Assembly: GCA_021324045.1 (NCBI GenBank)
Contig: JAJPJV010000028.1
Span: forward strand, 56,532-120,531
Direction: 5' to 3'
Source: Actinomycetota bacterium
GTDB taxonomy: Bacteria; Actinomycetota; Acidimicrobiia; Acidimicrobiales; RAAP-2
DNA: 64,000 nt
In this document: positions 23,678 through 32,591 of the stretch, piece by piece
Layout: the number at the start of each line of letters is the position of its first letter
Numbering within the stretch: the stretch's first letter is position 1
The notes under the pieces: generated by a model
The model's input: the letters and a program-made list of their open reading frames with translations, nothing else
Database searches by the model: none
Told to the model about the DNA's origin: nothing
Program-made: the position numbers and the translations under genes

Positions 23678-24139
23678 TCAGGCAGAGACGCTGTCCACGC
23701 TCACGCCGTCTGGCCGAATCGCCAGGGTGATCGCGAAGCGCTCGGCGGTCAGCGTCACCGTGAAGCTGCCCGGAGCCCGCATCCCGACGCGAACCCCTTC
23801 GAGCCGCTGGCCAGCGAGTGATCGGAGGGCGGTGTTGACGGCGTCGAGCTGCGCTTGGAGCTGGCGCCCCCGTGGCGTCCTGAGCAAAAGCCCGGTGAGC
23901 AACCGTTCCCCTTCCGCCCGATATCGGCGCCGTGCCCGCCCCCCTTGGATGGAGGCGAGCAGGATGTCCGCGAGGACGTCGAGGAGCTCCTCGGGGACCG
24001 TTGCGGCACGGGCGGCCTGCGCCAGCTGCGCGGCCCGGGCGGCCCGGGGCTCCGGGAGGACACCTGCGGCAGCCTGGGCCTCCTCGGCGAGGAGCGTCGC
24101 CTCCTCCTCGGAGAGCTCGAGGGCAGCGTCGGCCCCCAC
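23678..24139 (-). CDS. Hypothetical protein (154 aa) downstream of cysH
   Basis: I do not recognise this family. From the GTG at 24139 the protein is helical, with many Ala, Glu and Leu residues (ALELSEEEATLLAEEAQ), then a basic patch (GGRARRRYRAEGERLL) and a C-terminal beta-rich part (GSFTVTLTAERFAITLAI). No membrane segment or Cys motif is present. It begins 11 bases after the cysH stop, so it is probably co-transcribed with the sulfate-reduction genes. Upstream in-frame extension would enter cysH, and the start is not supported by a clear ribosome site. Confidence 0.55.
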   Translation of the reverse strand: MGADAALELSEEEATLLAEEAQAAAGVLPEPRAARAAQLAQAARAATVPEELLDVLADILLASIQGGRARRRYRAEGERLLTGLLLRTPRGRQLQAQLDAVNTALRSLAGQRLEGVRVGMRAPGSFTVTLTAERFAITLAIRPDGVSVDSVSA

Positions 24140-24150
24140 GGATCGGTCGT

Positions 24151-24933
24151 TCAGTGCGAGGACCCCAAGATCGCATGGGCTTCGTGCTCGAAGCCCCCGG
24201 TCTCGATGGGGCAGTGGATCCCGCACTCCTTCGGCGCGTTGGTCTCCCACCACCAGCGCCCGGCCCGCTCGTCCTCGCCTGGCTCGACCGGCCGGGTGCA
24301 CGGATCGCAGCCGATGCTGGTGTAGCCCCGGGAGTACAGGGGGTGGATCGGCACGTCATGGGCCTCCAGGTACTCCCAGACCTCGGCCTTGGTCCAGTCC
24401 GCCAGGGGGTTGAGCTTGACGATCCCGGAGTGGTCGTGATCGAGTTCGACCTTGCGAATGGCGGCTCTCGATGCCCACTGGTCCCGGCGCAAGCCGGTGA
24501 TCCAGCAGTCCAGGCCTTCCAGGGCGCGCACGAGCGGGCGAACCTTGCGCACCTGGCAGCAGTGGAGGCGCAGCGGCACGGACTCCCGGAAGAGCTCAGG
24601 ACCGTGGCGCTGCTCCATCTCCGCCACCTCGCCCGCATCGGGTCGCAGGACCTCGAAGCGTGCGTCGGGGTAGCGAGCGCGGACCTCGTCGATGAAGTCG
24701 TAGGTCGCCGCCGGGAGCCGCAGGGTGTCGACGGTCAGCACCGAGACGTCGGGGCGCTGTCGGGCGGCCATGTCCAAGATGGCCATGCCCTCTGCCTGGA
24801 GCGCGGTCACGACCGCCACGCGGTCGGCGAAGGTGTCCAGCGCCCACGCGATCACCTCCTGGGGTTCTCGATCGTCGAGGTCGATCGCAATCTCACCGAT
24901 CTCGAGGTCGTCGAAGCTGACGGTTTGCGACAC
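24151..24933 (-). CDS. cysH: Assimilatory adenylyl-sulfate (APS) reductase, iron-sulfur type
   Basis: CysH reduces activated sulfate to sulfite using thioredoxin or glutathione-like thiols. The 260-residue protein has the PP-loop-like N-terminal domain (VAVVTALQAEGMAILDMA; VLTVDTLRLPAATYDFID), the paired Cys LHCCQVRKVRPLVRAL and a later CDPCTRP. These four Cys bind a [4Fe-4S] cluster and mark the APS- rather than PAPS-using form. The catalytic C-terminal Cys is in KECGIHC. GTG 24933 gives the expected N-terminus. It follows the sulfite reductase fusion by 70 bases in the same orientation. Confidence 0.9.
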   Translation of the reverse strand: MSQTVSFDDLEIGEIAIDLDDREPQEVIAWALDTFADRVAVVTALQAEGMAILDMAARQRPDVSVLTVDTLRLPAATYDFIDEVRARYPDARFEVLRPDAGEVAEMEQRHGPELFRESVPLRLHCCQVRKVRPLVRALEGLDCWITGLRRDQWASRAAIRKVELDHDHSGIVKLNPLADWTKAEVWEYLEAHDVPIHPLYSRGYTSIGCDPCTRPVEPGEDERAGRWWWETNAPKECGIHCPIETGGFEHEAHAILGSSH

Positions 24934-25003
24934 GATTGCCTGGTCCCCTTTCTTGTCGTTGACGAGTCCTTGCCGATCCGTCCGGATCCGTCCGAAGCGA
25001 CGA

Positions 25004-26965
25004 TCAGCACCCCCCGCCGGAGAGGGCGGGGAGGATGGTGAGCTCTTGCCCGGGTGCGATCGGTGCGTCGAGGCCTCCCAGTGCACGGATGTCCTCTTCG
25101 CCGACGAACACGTTGATCGAAGGGACGATCTCGCCGTCCTCGCCGAAGATCTGGCCTGCCAGCTGGGGATGACGACGCCTGAGCTCGTCGAGGATGCCCC
25201 CGACCGTGGTCGCGTCGACCTCGATCAGGTCGGCGCCACCGGTTGCCGAGAGCAGCATGCCCGGGATGCGCACGAGCGGTCGCTTCGCCGGTTCCTCGGT
25301 CTCGCCGGCGGGGCCACCACCGGCCTCCCCGGCGCAGATGGCCCGCAGGTCGTCGTCGCTGTGGGCGGCAAGGAAGTCCTGGAACGCGAGGGCGTCTTCG
25401 TGGCGGGTCCGGTCATGGACCCAGGCCCCGACGAGCCGGCAGACCACCTCGACGATCTGGTCCTCGGGGATCCGGCGCAGCAACGGCACCCCGATGGCAG
25501 CCCGACGGCCCAGGCCGCCCCGCAGCCTCAGGTTGTACGCCTGGGTGCGCTCGCCGGTGACGGGGTCGGTCGCGGTGGTGCCCTGCAGGCCGATGTCCCC
25601 CACCCAGTGGTGGGCGCACGCGTGCGGGCACCCGTCCATGTGGACGCGCAGCTCCTCGACCGCGCGTTCCCCGAAGCGGCGTTCGAGCTCGGGAAGGATC
25701 TCTTTGAGCTTGCCCTTGGTCTCCGACACCGAGTAGTTGCAGAACTGGTGGTCGGTGCAGGCCACCGATCGGGCGTAGAGCTTGCTGCGGTTCGGTTCGA
25801 ACCCGATGCGCTCGAGCCGCTCGGTGAGCCAGGGCACCTGGGCACTGGGGACGTTGGTGACGATCACGTTCTGGGAGCGGGTGAAGCGAGCCTCCCCGCC
25901 GAACTCCCCGAGGAGCTCCCCGAGCGCGACCAGCTGGTCGCCCCGCACCCAGCCCATCGGGACCGGCACGCCGACATAGACCAGCCCCTCCTGCTTCTGG
26001 GGGCAGACGCCGAGATGGTCGGCATCACGGTCGGGGACGGGTGCCTCCCCGTCCTCCAACCGGCGGCCGAGATGCTCCTCGACCAGGGCCCGCATCCCCT
26101 CGGCCCCGTAGTCGTCGACCATGAACTTGATGCGCGCCTTCACCCGGCTCACCCGGTACCGGAGGTTGTGCTGCCACACGTCGGTGATCGCCCGCAACAC
26201 CTCGATCACGCCCTCTTCGGGCACGGCCGGCACGAAGACCCCTAGGTCGCGCGAGATGCGCGGCGTCGCCGACAAGCCCCCGCCGACCCGAACGGCATAT
26301 CCGAAACGCCCGTCCTTGACCGTCCCGACGAGCGCGACGTCGTGGATCTCGGGAGCGTTGCACTGTGCGGGGCAGGCGCTGATCGTGTACTTGTGCTTGC
26401 GAGGCAGGTCCGAGTACTCGCGGTTGCCCGAGAAGAACCGCGCGACCGACGCGACCAGTGGGCTGACGTCGAAGAGCTCGTGGGGGTCGATCCCTGCCAC
26501 GGGGCAGCTCGTCACGTTGCGCACCGTGTCGCCCTCCCCGCCGGCCGTCGTGAGGCCCGCCTGCTCGATCCGGTCCAGCACCTCGGGCAGCGCCTCGAGG
26601 CGGACCCAGTGGAGCTGGATCCCCTGGCGGGTGGTCAGCTCCCCGTAGTTCTTGCCCTGGTCCATCGAGATGCGCCCCAGCGAGATCAGCTGGTGGGGAA
26701 GGATGCGACCACCCGGGACCTTGATGCGGACCATGAAGGTCCCCACCTTGGGCTTGTCGTGCATGAGGCCCCACCAGCTCAAGAACACGATGTCCTCTTC
26801 GGGCACGGCCTCGTACCCGGCGGCGATCATCGCGGGAAGCTCGTCGATGATGTCGAGGGGGAACTTCTCCCGCTTGTGCCGCTCGATGGCGTTGCGCTTG
26901 AGGACCAGGTCCCAGGTGGGCTCCGACCGGGTGTCGGCGCCGGAGGGTCGCACCTGCACGCTCAT
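25004..26965 (-). CDS. Nitrite/sulfite reductase fused to a C-terminal ThiS/MoaD-like sulfur carrier
   Basis: The first 530 or so residues form a ferredoxin-dependent siroheme reductase: LTTRQGIQLHWV, GDTVRNVTSCPVAGIDP, KHKYTISACPAQCNAPEIHD, CNYSVSETKG and a duplicated GCPHACAHHWVGDIGLQG. Given cysH next door it should reduce sulfite to sulfide. Residues about 565-653 are a beta-grasp ubiquitin-like domain (VRIPGMLLSATGGADLIEVDA; ELRRRHPQLAGQIF; INVFVGEEDIRALGG) ending LSGGGC. Sulfur carriers of the ThiS/MoaD/CysO type end GlyGly; here one Cys follows, so the domain would need trimming, or else is structural. ATG 26965 is the start. Confidence 0.88.
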   Translation of the reverse strand: MSVQVRPSGADTRSEPTWDLVLKRNAIERHKREKFPLDIIDELPAMIAAGYEAVPEEDIVFLSWWGLMHDKPKVGTFMVRIKVPGGRILPHQLISLGRISMDQGKNYGELTTRQGIQLHWVRLEALPEVLDRIEQAGLTTAGGEGDTVRNVTSCPVAGIDPHELFDVSPLVASVARFFSGNREYSDLPRKHKYTISACPAQCNAPEIHDVALVGTVKDGRFGYAVRVGGGLSATPRISRDLGVFVPAVPEEGVIEVLRAITDVWQHNLRYRVSRVKARIKFMVDDYGAEGMRALVEEHLGRRLEDGEAPVPDRDADHLGVCPQKQEGLVYVGVPVPMGWVRGDQLVALGELLGEFGGEARFTRSQNVIVTNVPSAQVPWLTERLERIGFEPNRSKLYARSVACTDHQFCNYSVSETKGKLKEILPELERRFGERAVEELRVHMDGCPHACAHHWVGDIGLQGTTATDPVTGERTQAYNLRLRGGLGRRAAIGVPLLRRIPEDQIVEVVCRLVGAWVHDRTRHEDALAFQDFLAAHSDDDLRAICAGEAGGGPAGETEEPAKRPLVRIPGMLLSATGGADLIEVDATTVGGILDELRRRHPQLAGQIFGEDGEIVPSINVFVGEEDIRALGGLDAPIAPGQELTILPALSGGGC

Positions 26966-27058
26966 GCCCGGCTCCTCGCCCGGCGGCGAGCGGCTCGGTC
27001 CCCGGCCCGCTCGACACGATCGGGGAACGGTGCTCGACGTCGCGTTCGCATACGGCCA

Positions 27059-27088
27059 AGCGTAGCGAATGTCGAGTTAAGTGATCAA
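27059..27088 (-). promoter_or_regulatory. Candidate promoter of the sulfate-reduction genes
   Basis: In an AT-rich patch upstream of the sulfite reductase, the minus strand has TTGATC (27083-27088), an 18-base spacer and TACGCT (27059-27064). The untranslated leader would be about 90 bases. The spacer and flanks contain TGATCA and AAGT/ACTT inverted elements that might bind a regulator. Confidence 0.45.
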
Positions 27089-27125
27089 CTTTTCGGCATT
27101 TAAAGCGCCGCCGCCCAGGACGACC

Positions 27126-28844
27126 TCAGGGTTCGGTGACCGCGCCCCGGTCCGCCCCGGTCACCAGGCGCGCGTACTTCGCCAGCACGCCACTGCGATA
27201 GCGAGGCTCGAAGTCCTTGAGCTCGCGCCGACGCCGGTCGAGCTCGGCGGCGTCCACGAGCAGATCGAGGCGGTGCTCGCCCGCATCGAGCACGATCCGG
27301 TCGCCATCGGCGACCAGGGCGATCGGTCCGCCGTCGACGGCCTCCGGCGCGACGTGGGCCACGCAGAAGCCGTGCGTCCCGCCCGAGAAACGGCCGTCGG
27401 TGACCAGCGCGCAGTCCTTGCCCAGGCCCGCGCCGGTGAGCGCCCCGGTCACCGCGAGCATCTCCCGCATCCCCGGACCCCCCTTGGGCCCTTCGTAGCG
27501 GATCACGATCACGTCCCCGGGTTTGATCGAGCCGTTCAGGATGGCCTCCATCGCTCCGGCCTCGCCGTCGAACACCCGGGCGCGCCCCTCGAAGCGCAGG
27601 TCATCGAGTCCGGCCACCTTCACGACCGCACCGTTGGGTGCCAACGACCCGCGCAGGATGGCAATGCCGCCGTCTCGGTGGATGGGATCGTCGAGCCGGT
27701 GGACCACCGTGCCGTCGGGCGCGGGCGGCGCCAGCTGCGCGAGGTTCTCGCTCAGCGTCTTGCCCGTGACGGTGAGGCAATCCCCGTGGAGCAGCCCTGC
27801 GGCGAGGAGCTCCTGCATCACCACCGGGACGCCGCCGATGCGGTCGATGTCGGCCATGTGGAACCGCCCGTGCGGCTTGGTGTCCGCGAGGTGGGGGACC
27901 CGTCGGGCCACACGATTGAAGTCATCGAGCTCGAGGTCCACCCGGGCTTCGTGGGCGATCGCCAGAAGGTGCAGCACCGCGTTCGTCGAGCCACCCAGTG
28001 CCATGACGACCGCGATCGCGTTCTCGAAGGCCTCCTTGGTCATGATCTGGCGCGGCCTGATGCCACGGCGAAGCAGCTCGATGACCGCGCGGCCAGACTC
28101 GAACGCGAGATCCTCGCGTCGCCGGTCGACCGCGGGCGGCGACGCGCTGCCCGGCAGCGCCATGCCCAGCGCCTCTGCGACCGAGGCCATCGTGTTGGCC
28201 GTGAACATCCCGGCACACGAGCCCTCGGTCGGGCACGCGTTGCACTCGATCATCCGCAGCTCCTCGTCGCTCAGCGAACCCGCAGCGTTCGCCCCCACCG
28301 CCTCGAACACGCTCACGATGTCAAGGGCGCGGTCACGGAGTCGACCCGGGAGGATCGACCCTCCGTAGAGGAAAACGGCAGGGAGGTTCACCCGTGCCGC
28401 GCCCATCAACATCCCAGGGAGCGACTTGTCGCAGCCAGCCAGGGTGACGAGGGCGTCGAATCGCTCGGCGTGCATCATCGTCTCCACCGAGTCGGCCACG
28501 ATCTCCCGGCTCACCAGCGATGCCCGCATGCCCTCGTGCCCCATGGAGATGCCGTCGGAGACCGCGATCGTGACGAACTCGAAGGGGAACCCCCCCGCCG
28601 CGCACACGCCGTCCTTGGCGCGCCGAGCCAATCGCGCGAGCGGAAGGTTGCAGGGGGTGACCTCGTTCCAGCTCGAGGCGACGCCGACCTGTGGCTTGTC
28701 CCAGTCGGCGTCGGTCATCCCGACGGCTCGGAGCATTGCCCGCGCCGGCGCCCTCGTCGGACCCTCAGTGACCTCGTAGCTGCGCGGCTTCATCCCGGGC
28801 CGCTCGTGGCTGTGGGCCGCACCCTCGACGCTCGCCTCACTCAT
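27126..28844 (-). CDS. ilvD: Dihydroxy-acid dehydratase
   Basis: IlvD dehydrates 2,3-dihydroxy-acids to the 2-oxo acids of valine and isoleucine synthesis with an iron-sulfur cluster. The 572-residue protein shows [80 protein letters not shown] and [20 protein letters not shown], including the three cluster Cys. ATG 28844 has GAGGAAC upstream; ATG 28862 in the same frame overlaps the stop of a short upstream frame. No attenuator was found for this gene, in contrast to the other branched-chain operons. Confidence 0.95.
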   Translation of the reverse strand: MSEASVEGAAHSHERPGMKPRSYEVTEGPTRAPARAMLRAVGMTDADWDKPQVGVASSWNEVTPCNLPLARLARRAKDGVCAAGGFPFEFVTIAVSDGISMGHEGMRASLVSREIVADSVETMMHAERFDALVTLAGCDKSLPGMLMGAARVNLPAVFLYGGSILPGRLRDRALDIVSVFEAVGANAAGSLSDEELRMIECNACPTEGSCAGMFTANTMASVAEALGMALPGSASPPAVDRRREDLAFESGRAVIELLRRGIRPRQIMTKEAFENAIAVVMALGGSTNAVLHLLAIAHEARVDLELDDFNRVARRVPHLADTKPHGRFHMADIDRIGGVPVVMQELLAAGLLHGDCLTVTGKTLSENLAQLAPPAPDGTVVHRLDDPIHRDGGIAILRGSLAPNGAVVKVAGLDDLRFEGRARVFDGEAGAMEAILNGSIKPGDVIVIRYEGPKGGPGMREMLAVTGALTGAGLGKDCALVTDGRFSGGTHGFCVAHVAPEAVDGGPIALVADGDRIVLDAGEHRLDLLVDAAELDRRRRELKDFEPRYRSGVLAKYARLVTGADRGAVTEP

Positions 28845-28861
28845 GACCGTTCCTCTTTCCA

Positions 28862-28966
28862 TCACCGAGGCTCGTCCTCGGACTCGCATACCTCGAAGGC
28901 CCGGTGCAGCGCGCGCCGTCCCAGCCTCCTGACATCTTCGGCCAATTCCACCAGACGCCGCGACAC
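28862..28966 (-). CDS. Possible 34-residue protein upstream of ilvD
   Basis: A GTG-initiated frame encodes a charged, helical peptide beginning [18 protein letters not shown] and ending ESEDEPR. Its TGA overlaps the first possible ATG of ilvD (TGATG at 28862). The composition and the stop-start coupling suggest a translated small frame or a translational lead-in to ilvD, but there is no strong ribosome site and no recognised family. Confidence 0.3.
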   Translation of the reverse strand: MSRRLVELAEDVRRLGRRALHRAFEVCESEDEPR

Positions 28967-29087
28967 CCCAGCGCCGTGAGCCGACGGCCGAGGGCTTCGA
29001 CACCTCCTTCGGCCCGCACCCGCAGCTGCCGACGCGAGGGTGCCGCCACCCGGGAGCGGTCGCGCCCAGTCGAGCCTGGGGCGTGAG

Positions 29088-29132
29088 GTAAGTACGTATT
29101 TACTTATTCCTCGCAATGTGGTAAGTAGGTAC
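29088..29132. promoter_or_regulatory. Palindromic operator candidate before the LLM oxidoreductase
   Basis: GTAAGTACGTATTTAC (29088-29103) is a palindrome with seven of eight pairs matching, centred on TACGTA. The half-site GTAAGTA recurs at 29121-29127, 33 bases (about three helical turns) later and three to thirteen bases before the ATG region. The AT-rich patch stands out in this genome and is typical of a regulator-binding site overlapping a promoter. Confidence 0.55.
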
Positions 29133-29134
29133 TC

Positions 29135-30259
29135 ATGCACGTTGGATTGGGCCTCACCATGCAGAGCCTCGACGGCAAGGTCAGCGACGCCGAGGTCTAC
29201 GCCCGGGAGCTGGCACTTGCGGTCCGTGCCGAGGAGGCTGGCTTCGAGTCGGTATGGTTCTCCGAACACCACTTCCAGGACTACCAGCTCACGGCCCAGA
29301 CCCCGATGGTGCTGTCCTGGCTCGCCGGCCAGACCAAGCACATCAAGCTCGGCCAGATGGTCACCGTGCTCCCCTGGCACGACCCGATCCGGGTGGCAGA
29401 GAGCTACTCGGTGCTCGACCACCTTTCGGGCGGACGGGCGATCGCGGGACTCGGCAGGGGGCTCGGACGAAGGGAGTTCCACGGCTTCCGGGTCGAGATG
29501 GGCGAGTCACGCCAGCGGTTCGCCGAATACTCCGAGGCGATCCTCGAAGCGCTGGAGACCGGCTTCATCGAATACAACGGCGAGTACTACCACCAGCCCC
29601 GCACCGAGATCCGGCCCCGACCCCTCGCCAGCTTCCGGGGTCGCACCTTCGCGGCGGCGGTGTCGCCGGCCTCGATGGAGCTGATGGCTCGGCTCGGGGT
29701 CGGAATCCTCGTCATCGCACAGAAGCCGTGGGACACCGCAGTGGCGGAGCTTAACCAGTACCGCGAGCGCTACTTCGAGCTCAACAACTTCGAGGCGCCC
29801 AAGCCCATCCTGGTCCTGGTCGTCGGGGTCAGCCACGACCCGAGCCAGGCACGGCGCATGCGAGAGGTCTACCTCCAGCGCTGGGCTCGCTCGACCGTGG
29901 AGTGCTACGAGTTCGACAATCCCGGCTTCGCCGACATCCCCGGCTACGAGTACTACGGCGCCTTGGCGGCCAACATCGCCAAGCACGGGCTCGAGCGCTT
30001 CAACGGGTTCCTCGCCGACCTGCAGGTGTGGGGAACGCCCGAGGAGGTGACCGAGAAGCTGATCGACTACACCAAGCGCTGCGACGCCGGCGGCCTCGTG
30101 ATCGACGTGACCTTCGGCGGCATGCCCTACGACGAAGCAGAAGCCAACTTCGAGGTGTTCGCCGCCGAGGTGCTCCCCGAGCTCAAGCGCTACGACGTCG
30201 GTGGAGACATCGGCGTCACCTACCAAGCCACGCCCCAAACGCTTTCGGTCGGAGGCTGA
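29135..30259 (+). CDS. LLM-class flavin-dependent oxidoreductase
   Basis: This 374-residue protein belongs to the bacterial luciferase-like TIM-barrel family, which uses FMN or F420. The N-terminus MHVGLGLTMQSLDGK is followed by AEEAGFESVWFSEHHFQDY, LGQMVTVLPWHDPIRVAES and GGRAIAGLGRGLGRREFHGF, the standard order of family blocks. Substrate is not predictable. The ATG is only a few bases beyond the GTAAGTA operator-like repeats, so expression is probably controlled by a local repressor or activator, none of which is encoded immediately next to it. Confidence 0.85.
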   Translation: MHVGLGLTMQSLDGKVSDAEVYARELALAVRAEEAGFESVWFSEHHFQDYQLTAQTPMVLSWLAGQTKHIKLGQMVTVLPWHDPIRVAESYSVLDHLSGGRAIAGLGRGLGRREFHGFRVEMGESRQRFAEYSEAILEALETGFIEYNGEYYHQPRTEIRPRPLASFRGRTFAAAVSPASMELMARLGVGILVIAQKPWDTAVAELNQYRERYFELNNFEAPKPILVLVVGVSHDPSQARRMREVYLQRWARSTVECYEFDNPGFADIPGYEYYGALAANIAKHGLERFNGFLADLQVWGTPEEVTEKLIDYTKRCDAGGLVIDVTFGGMPYDEAEANFEVFAAEVLPELKRYDVGGDIGVTYQATPQTLSVGG

Positions 30260-30323
30260 AGCCGACCATCGGATCGACGGCCGGGAGGGGCGACCGGCGC
30301 CCTGACGTGGTAGAGCTGGGCCC

Positions 30324-30923
30324 ATGGTGGAGGCGATCCCCATTGCCGAGCGCCGCGAACTCACCGTCTCCTACCGCACGCTCGACACCCCGATCGGCGC
30401 GTTGCTCGTCGCGGCCACCGAGGCCGGAGTGGTCCGGATCGCCTTCGGCACGGCCGACGAGGACGCGGTCCTCGGAGACCTCGCTGCACGGCTGAGCGCG
30501 CGCATCGAGGCGGCACCCGGGCGCGTCGATGCGCTGGCGCGCCAGCTCGACGAGTACTTCTCGCGCCGCCGCCGCGTGTTCGAGCTCCCGGTGGATCTCC
30601 GCCTCGCCCGTGGCTTTCGCCGTCGCGTGCTCGAGCGCCTGCGCGAGGTCCCCTTCGGGACCACGATCAGCTACGGCGCGCTCGCCGCGGCAGTCGGCAG
30701 CCGGGCCGTCCGTGCCGCAGGATCGGCGTGCGCGACGAACCCGGTGCCCATCGTCGTCCCCTGTCACCGGGTGGTGCGGAGCGACGGCTCGATCGGGAAC
30801 TACGGAGGGGGAGTCGCATGCAAGGCCGCGCTCCTCGAGCTCGAGTCGCAGACCGCCGGCACTGTCCCCGGAGCGATGCGATCCCATCCGCTGCCTGCCG
30901 ATCACGTCGATAGCCTGGGGTGA
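30324..30923 (+). CDS. ogt: Methylated-DNA--protein-cysteine methyltransferase
   Basis: Ogt removes alkyl groups from O6-alkylguanine by irreversible transfer to its own Cys. The 199-residue protein has an N-terminal RNase-H-like part (TLDTPIGALLVAATEAGVVRIAF) and the C-terminal domain with VPFGTTISYGALAAAVGS, the acceptor motif VPCHRVV and GGVACKAALLELE. The stop overlaps the next ATG by one base (TGATG), so the HTH-TOBE protein is translationally coupled. Confidence 0.92.
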   Translation: MVEAIPIAERRELTVSYRTLDTPIGALLVAATEAGVVRIAFGTADEDAVLGDLAARLSARIEAAPGRVDALARQLDEYFSRRRRVFELPVDLRLARGFRRRVLERLREVPFGTTISYGALAAAVGSRAVRAAGSACATNPVPIVVPCHRVVRSDGSIGNYGGGVACKAALLELESQTAGTVPGAMRSHPLPADHVDSLG

Positions 30924-31321
30924 TGCCGGACTACAGCGTTGGTGAGGCGGCCGCGATCCTGAGCGTGAGCGCCGACACCGTCCGCCGTTGGGTCGACAGC
31001 GGACAGCTGCCTGCGACCCGAACCCCCGGAGGGCGGCGCCGCATCGAGGCGTCGGTGCTCGCCAGCTTCGCCCAGGCGCTTCACGGCACGACGGAGCCGA
31101 CGATCCCCTCCCAGCAATCGACACGGAACCACCTTCCCGGCATCGTGACCAAGGTGGTGAAGGACAAGGTCATGGCGCAGGTGGAAGTGCAGGCCGGTCC
31201 TTTCCGCGTCGTCGCACTGATCAGCCGCGAAGCGGCCGACGAGCTCCAACTGTCCCCGGGCTCGATGGTCAACGCGGTCATCAAGGCCACGAACATCTCG
31301 ATCGAGCTGGCCAAACCGTAA
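30923..31321 (+). CDS. HTH (MerR/excisionase-like) protein with TOBE/molbindin domain
   Basis: This 132-residue protein has an N-terminal winged-helix segment (YSVGEAAAILSVSADTVRRWVDSGQLPATRTPGGRRRI) and a C-terminal TOBE/Mop domain of about 65 residues (LPGIVTKVVKDKVMAQVEVQ to NAVIKATNISIELAKP). Mop domains bind molybdate or tungstate, so it is a plausible molybdate-responsive regulator or storage protein and may act on the mod/moa genes 5-10 kb away. It differs from classical ModE in having one Mop copy. The ATG overlaps the ogt stop. Confidence 0.8.
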   Translation: MPDYSVGEAAAILSVSADTVRRWVDSGQLPATRTPGGRRRIEASVLASFAQALHGTTEPTIPSQQSTRNHLPGIVTKVVKDKVMAQVEVQAGPFRVVALISREAADELQLSPGSMVNAVIKATNISIELAKP

Positions 31322-31772
31322 ACGGGCTGACGGAAGGGCAGCCGTTGCGGTGATCATCGCTTGCGACACATCGGGCCACGACGTCCCGGTCGAGCGCGAG
31401 ATCCCTGGCTCCTGTCGCCGTCTCGACGGGACGAAACGTGCTGACCGCCCACGAGCCCTGCCTCGAGGCGATCGCCTTGAGGGCCTGAACGTGCAACCCT
31501 CGGTGACTGCCGGCCATCCCCCCGCTTCGGCCGGGTCTCCCACCCGCAAGCACCCACGCCGGTCAAGCCCGGGGTCATCGGGTCCTGCGAAGCGTCCGCC
31601 ATGCAGAGACGCTTCGCAGGAGTCATGGGGCCACATTGGCAGGAACCTCGATGCAGGCCAGGGCCCTGGGTCGTCGTGGGCTCTGTCCTCAAGACGCGTG
31701 GCTATGCGCTGAACGCGTGTGCCTTCACGCCCGAGTACGCGTTGCGCGATGTTGACGGAACGGGTCTGCTGT
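31322..31772. other. Stretch without a recognisable gene
   Basis: All six frames lack convincing coding features: open frames are short, with no family motif and irregular codon use. The only clear structure is the 14-bp inverted repeat at 31583-31621. Confidence 0.5.
31583..31621. repeat. Perfect 14-bp inverted repeat
   Basis: TCCTGCGAAGCGTC (31583-31596) and its exact complement GACGCTTCGCAGGA (31608-31621) flank an 11-base loop. No U-run follows on either strand. It could be a rho-independent-like hairpin, a mobile-element end or a protein-binding site. Confidence 0.75.
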
Positions 31773-32150
31773 TCACGAACCCGGCACCGGAATGCCTGGC
31801 GAGCGTGATGCCACAGTCGAGGGTGTTGTATTCACCGTGCTGTTCTCGACCGTGTTGTGCGCAGTAGGACTGAACTCGTCGGTCAAGAGGATGCCGCCCG
31901 AGTTGTCGACGACGACGTTGCCCGAGAGGACTGAATCCGTGACGACCATGAGATGGATCCCCTCGCCGCCATCACCAGGCACCGGTGGAGCTGGCGGACG
32001 AGATGGGGACTCGTTGCACTCCTTGTCAGTTGAGTTGGAGATCAGTGCACCTGTTGGGTTGCCTAGGTCATTGCCCTCGACCACATTGTTCTCGATCGTG
32101 AGCAAAGCGACGGACAGTGACGAACCGGCACTCGATCGTTGACATCGTCC
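31773..32150 (-). pseudogene. Fragment of a right-handed parallel beta-helix protein
   Basis: The open frame encodes about 120 residues resembling two to three coils of a parallel beta-helix: TIENNVVEGNDLGN, GEGIHLMVVTDSVLSGNVVV and NSGGILLTDEFSPTAHNTVENS. The GGILLTDEF wording is recurrent in large secreted beta-helix proteins (NosD-like) of several hundred residues, so only an internal piece remains. The frame is closed upstream by TGA at 32151 and has only a TTG (32105) for a start, with no ribosome site or signal peptide. It is best read as a decayed gene remnant. Confidence 0.6.
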
Positions 32151-32591
32151 TCACGAGCGGTGTTGACATCCCGGGTCATCCACGAGCACAGCAACAGGGA
32201 CGCCTTCGTCTACCCGCTGCTGTGCACCCCCCGTTGTGCACAGCACGTTCCTGTCAGCCCGTTCTCGCGACTGAATCCTTCGAATGATCTCGACTGGTGC
32301 ACCCACGAGATCGACCGACTCCGATGCGGCGTTGTGACCAGTTGGACCGAGCGGCAACCGCGCTGGGAGATCCCGACGAGGCCGTTCGGGCGGTTCGTCT
32401 CGTGCTGGCACTGAGACCGGGAGCAGTTGAGACCTCGCCAGCTCGGATCACGACAGTCGCCAGCGCGCCCGACAAGGCCTCCAGTGCCTGCAACCAAGTC
32501 TCGCTGCTTCGTCCCAGCTGGGGTTCTGTTTCACTCCCCGACCTCGCGCGCTGCCAGACCGTGGTGTTCGGATCAGATCGGTGCCACACCG
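32151..32591. other. Stretch without a recognisable gene
   Basis: Open frames exist on both strands (for example a plus-strand frame containing RRCDQLDRAATALGDPDEAVRAV), but none has a family motif, a ribosome site or consistent codon bias. With the neighbouring beta-helix fragment it looks like decayed DNA. Confidence 0.45.
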
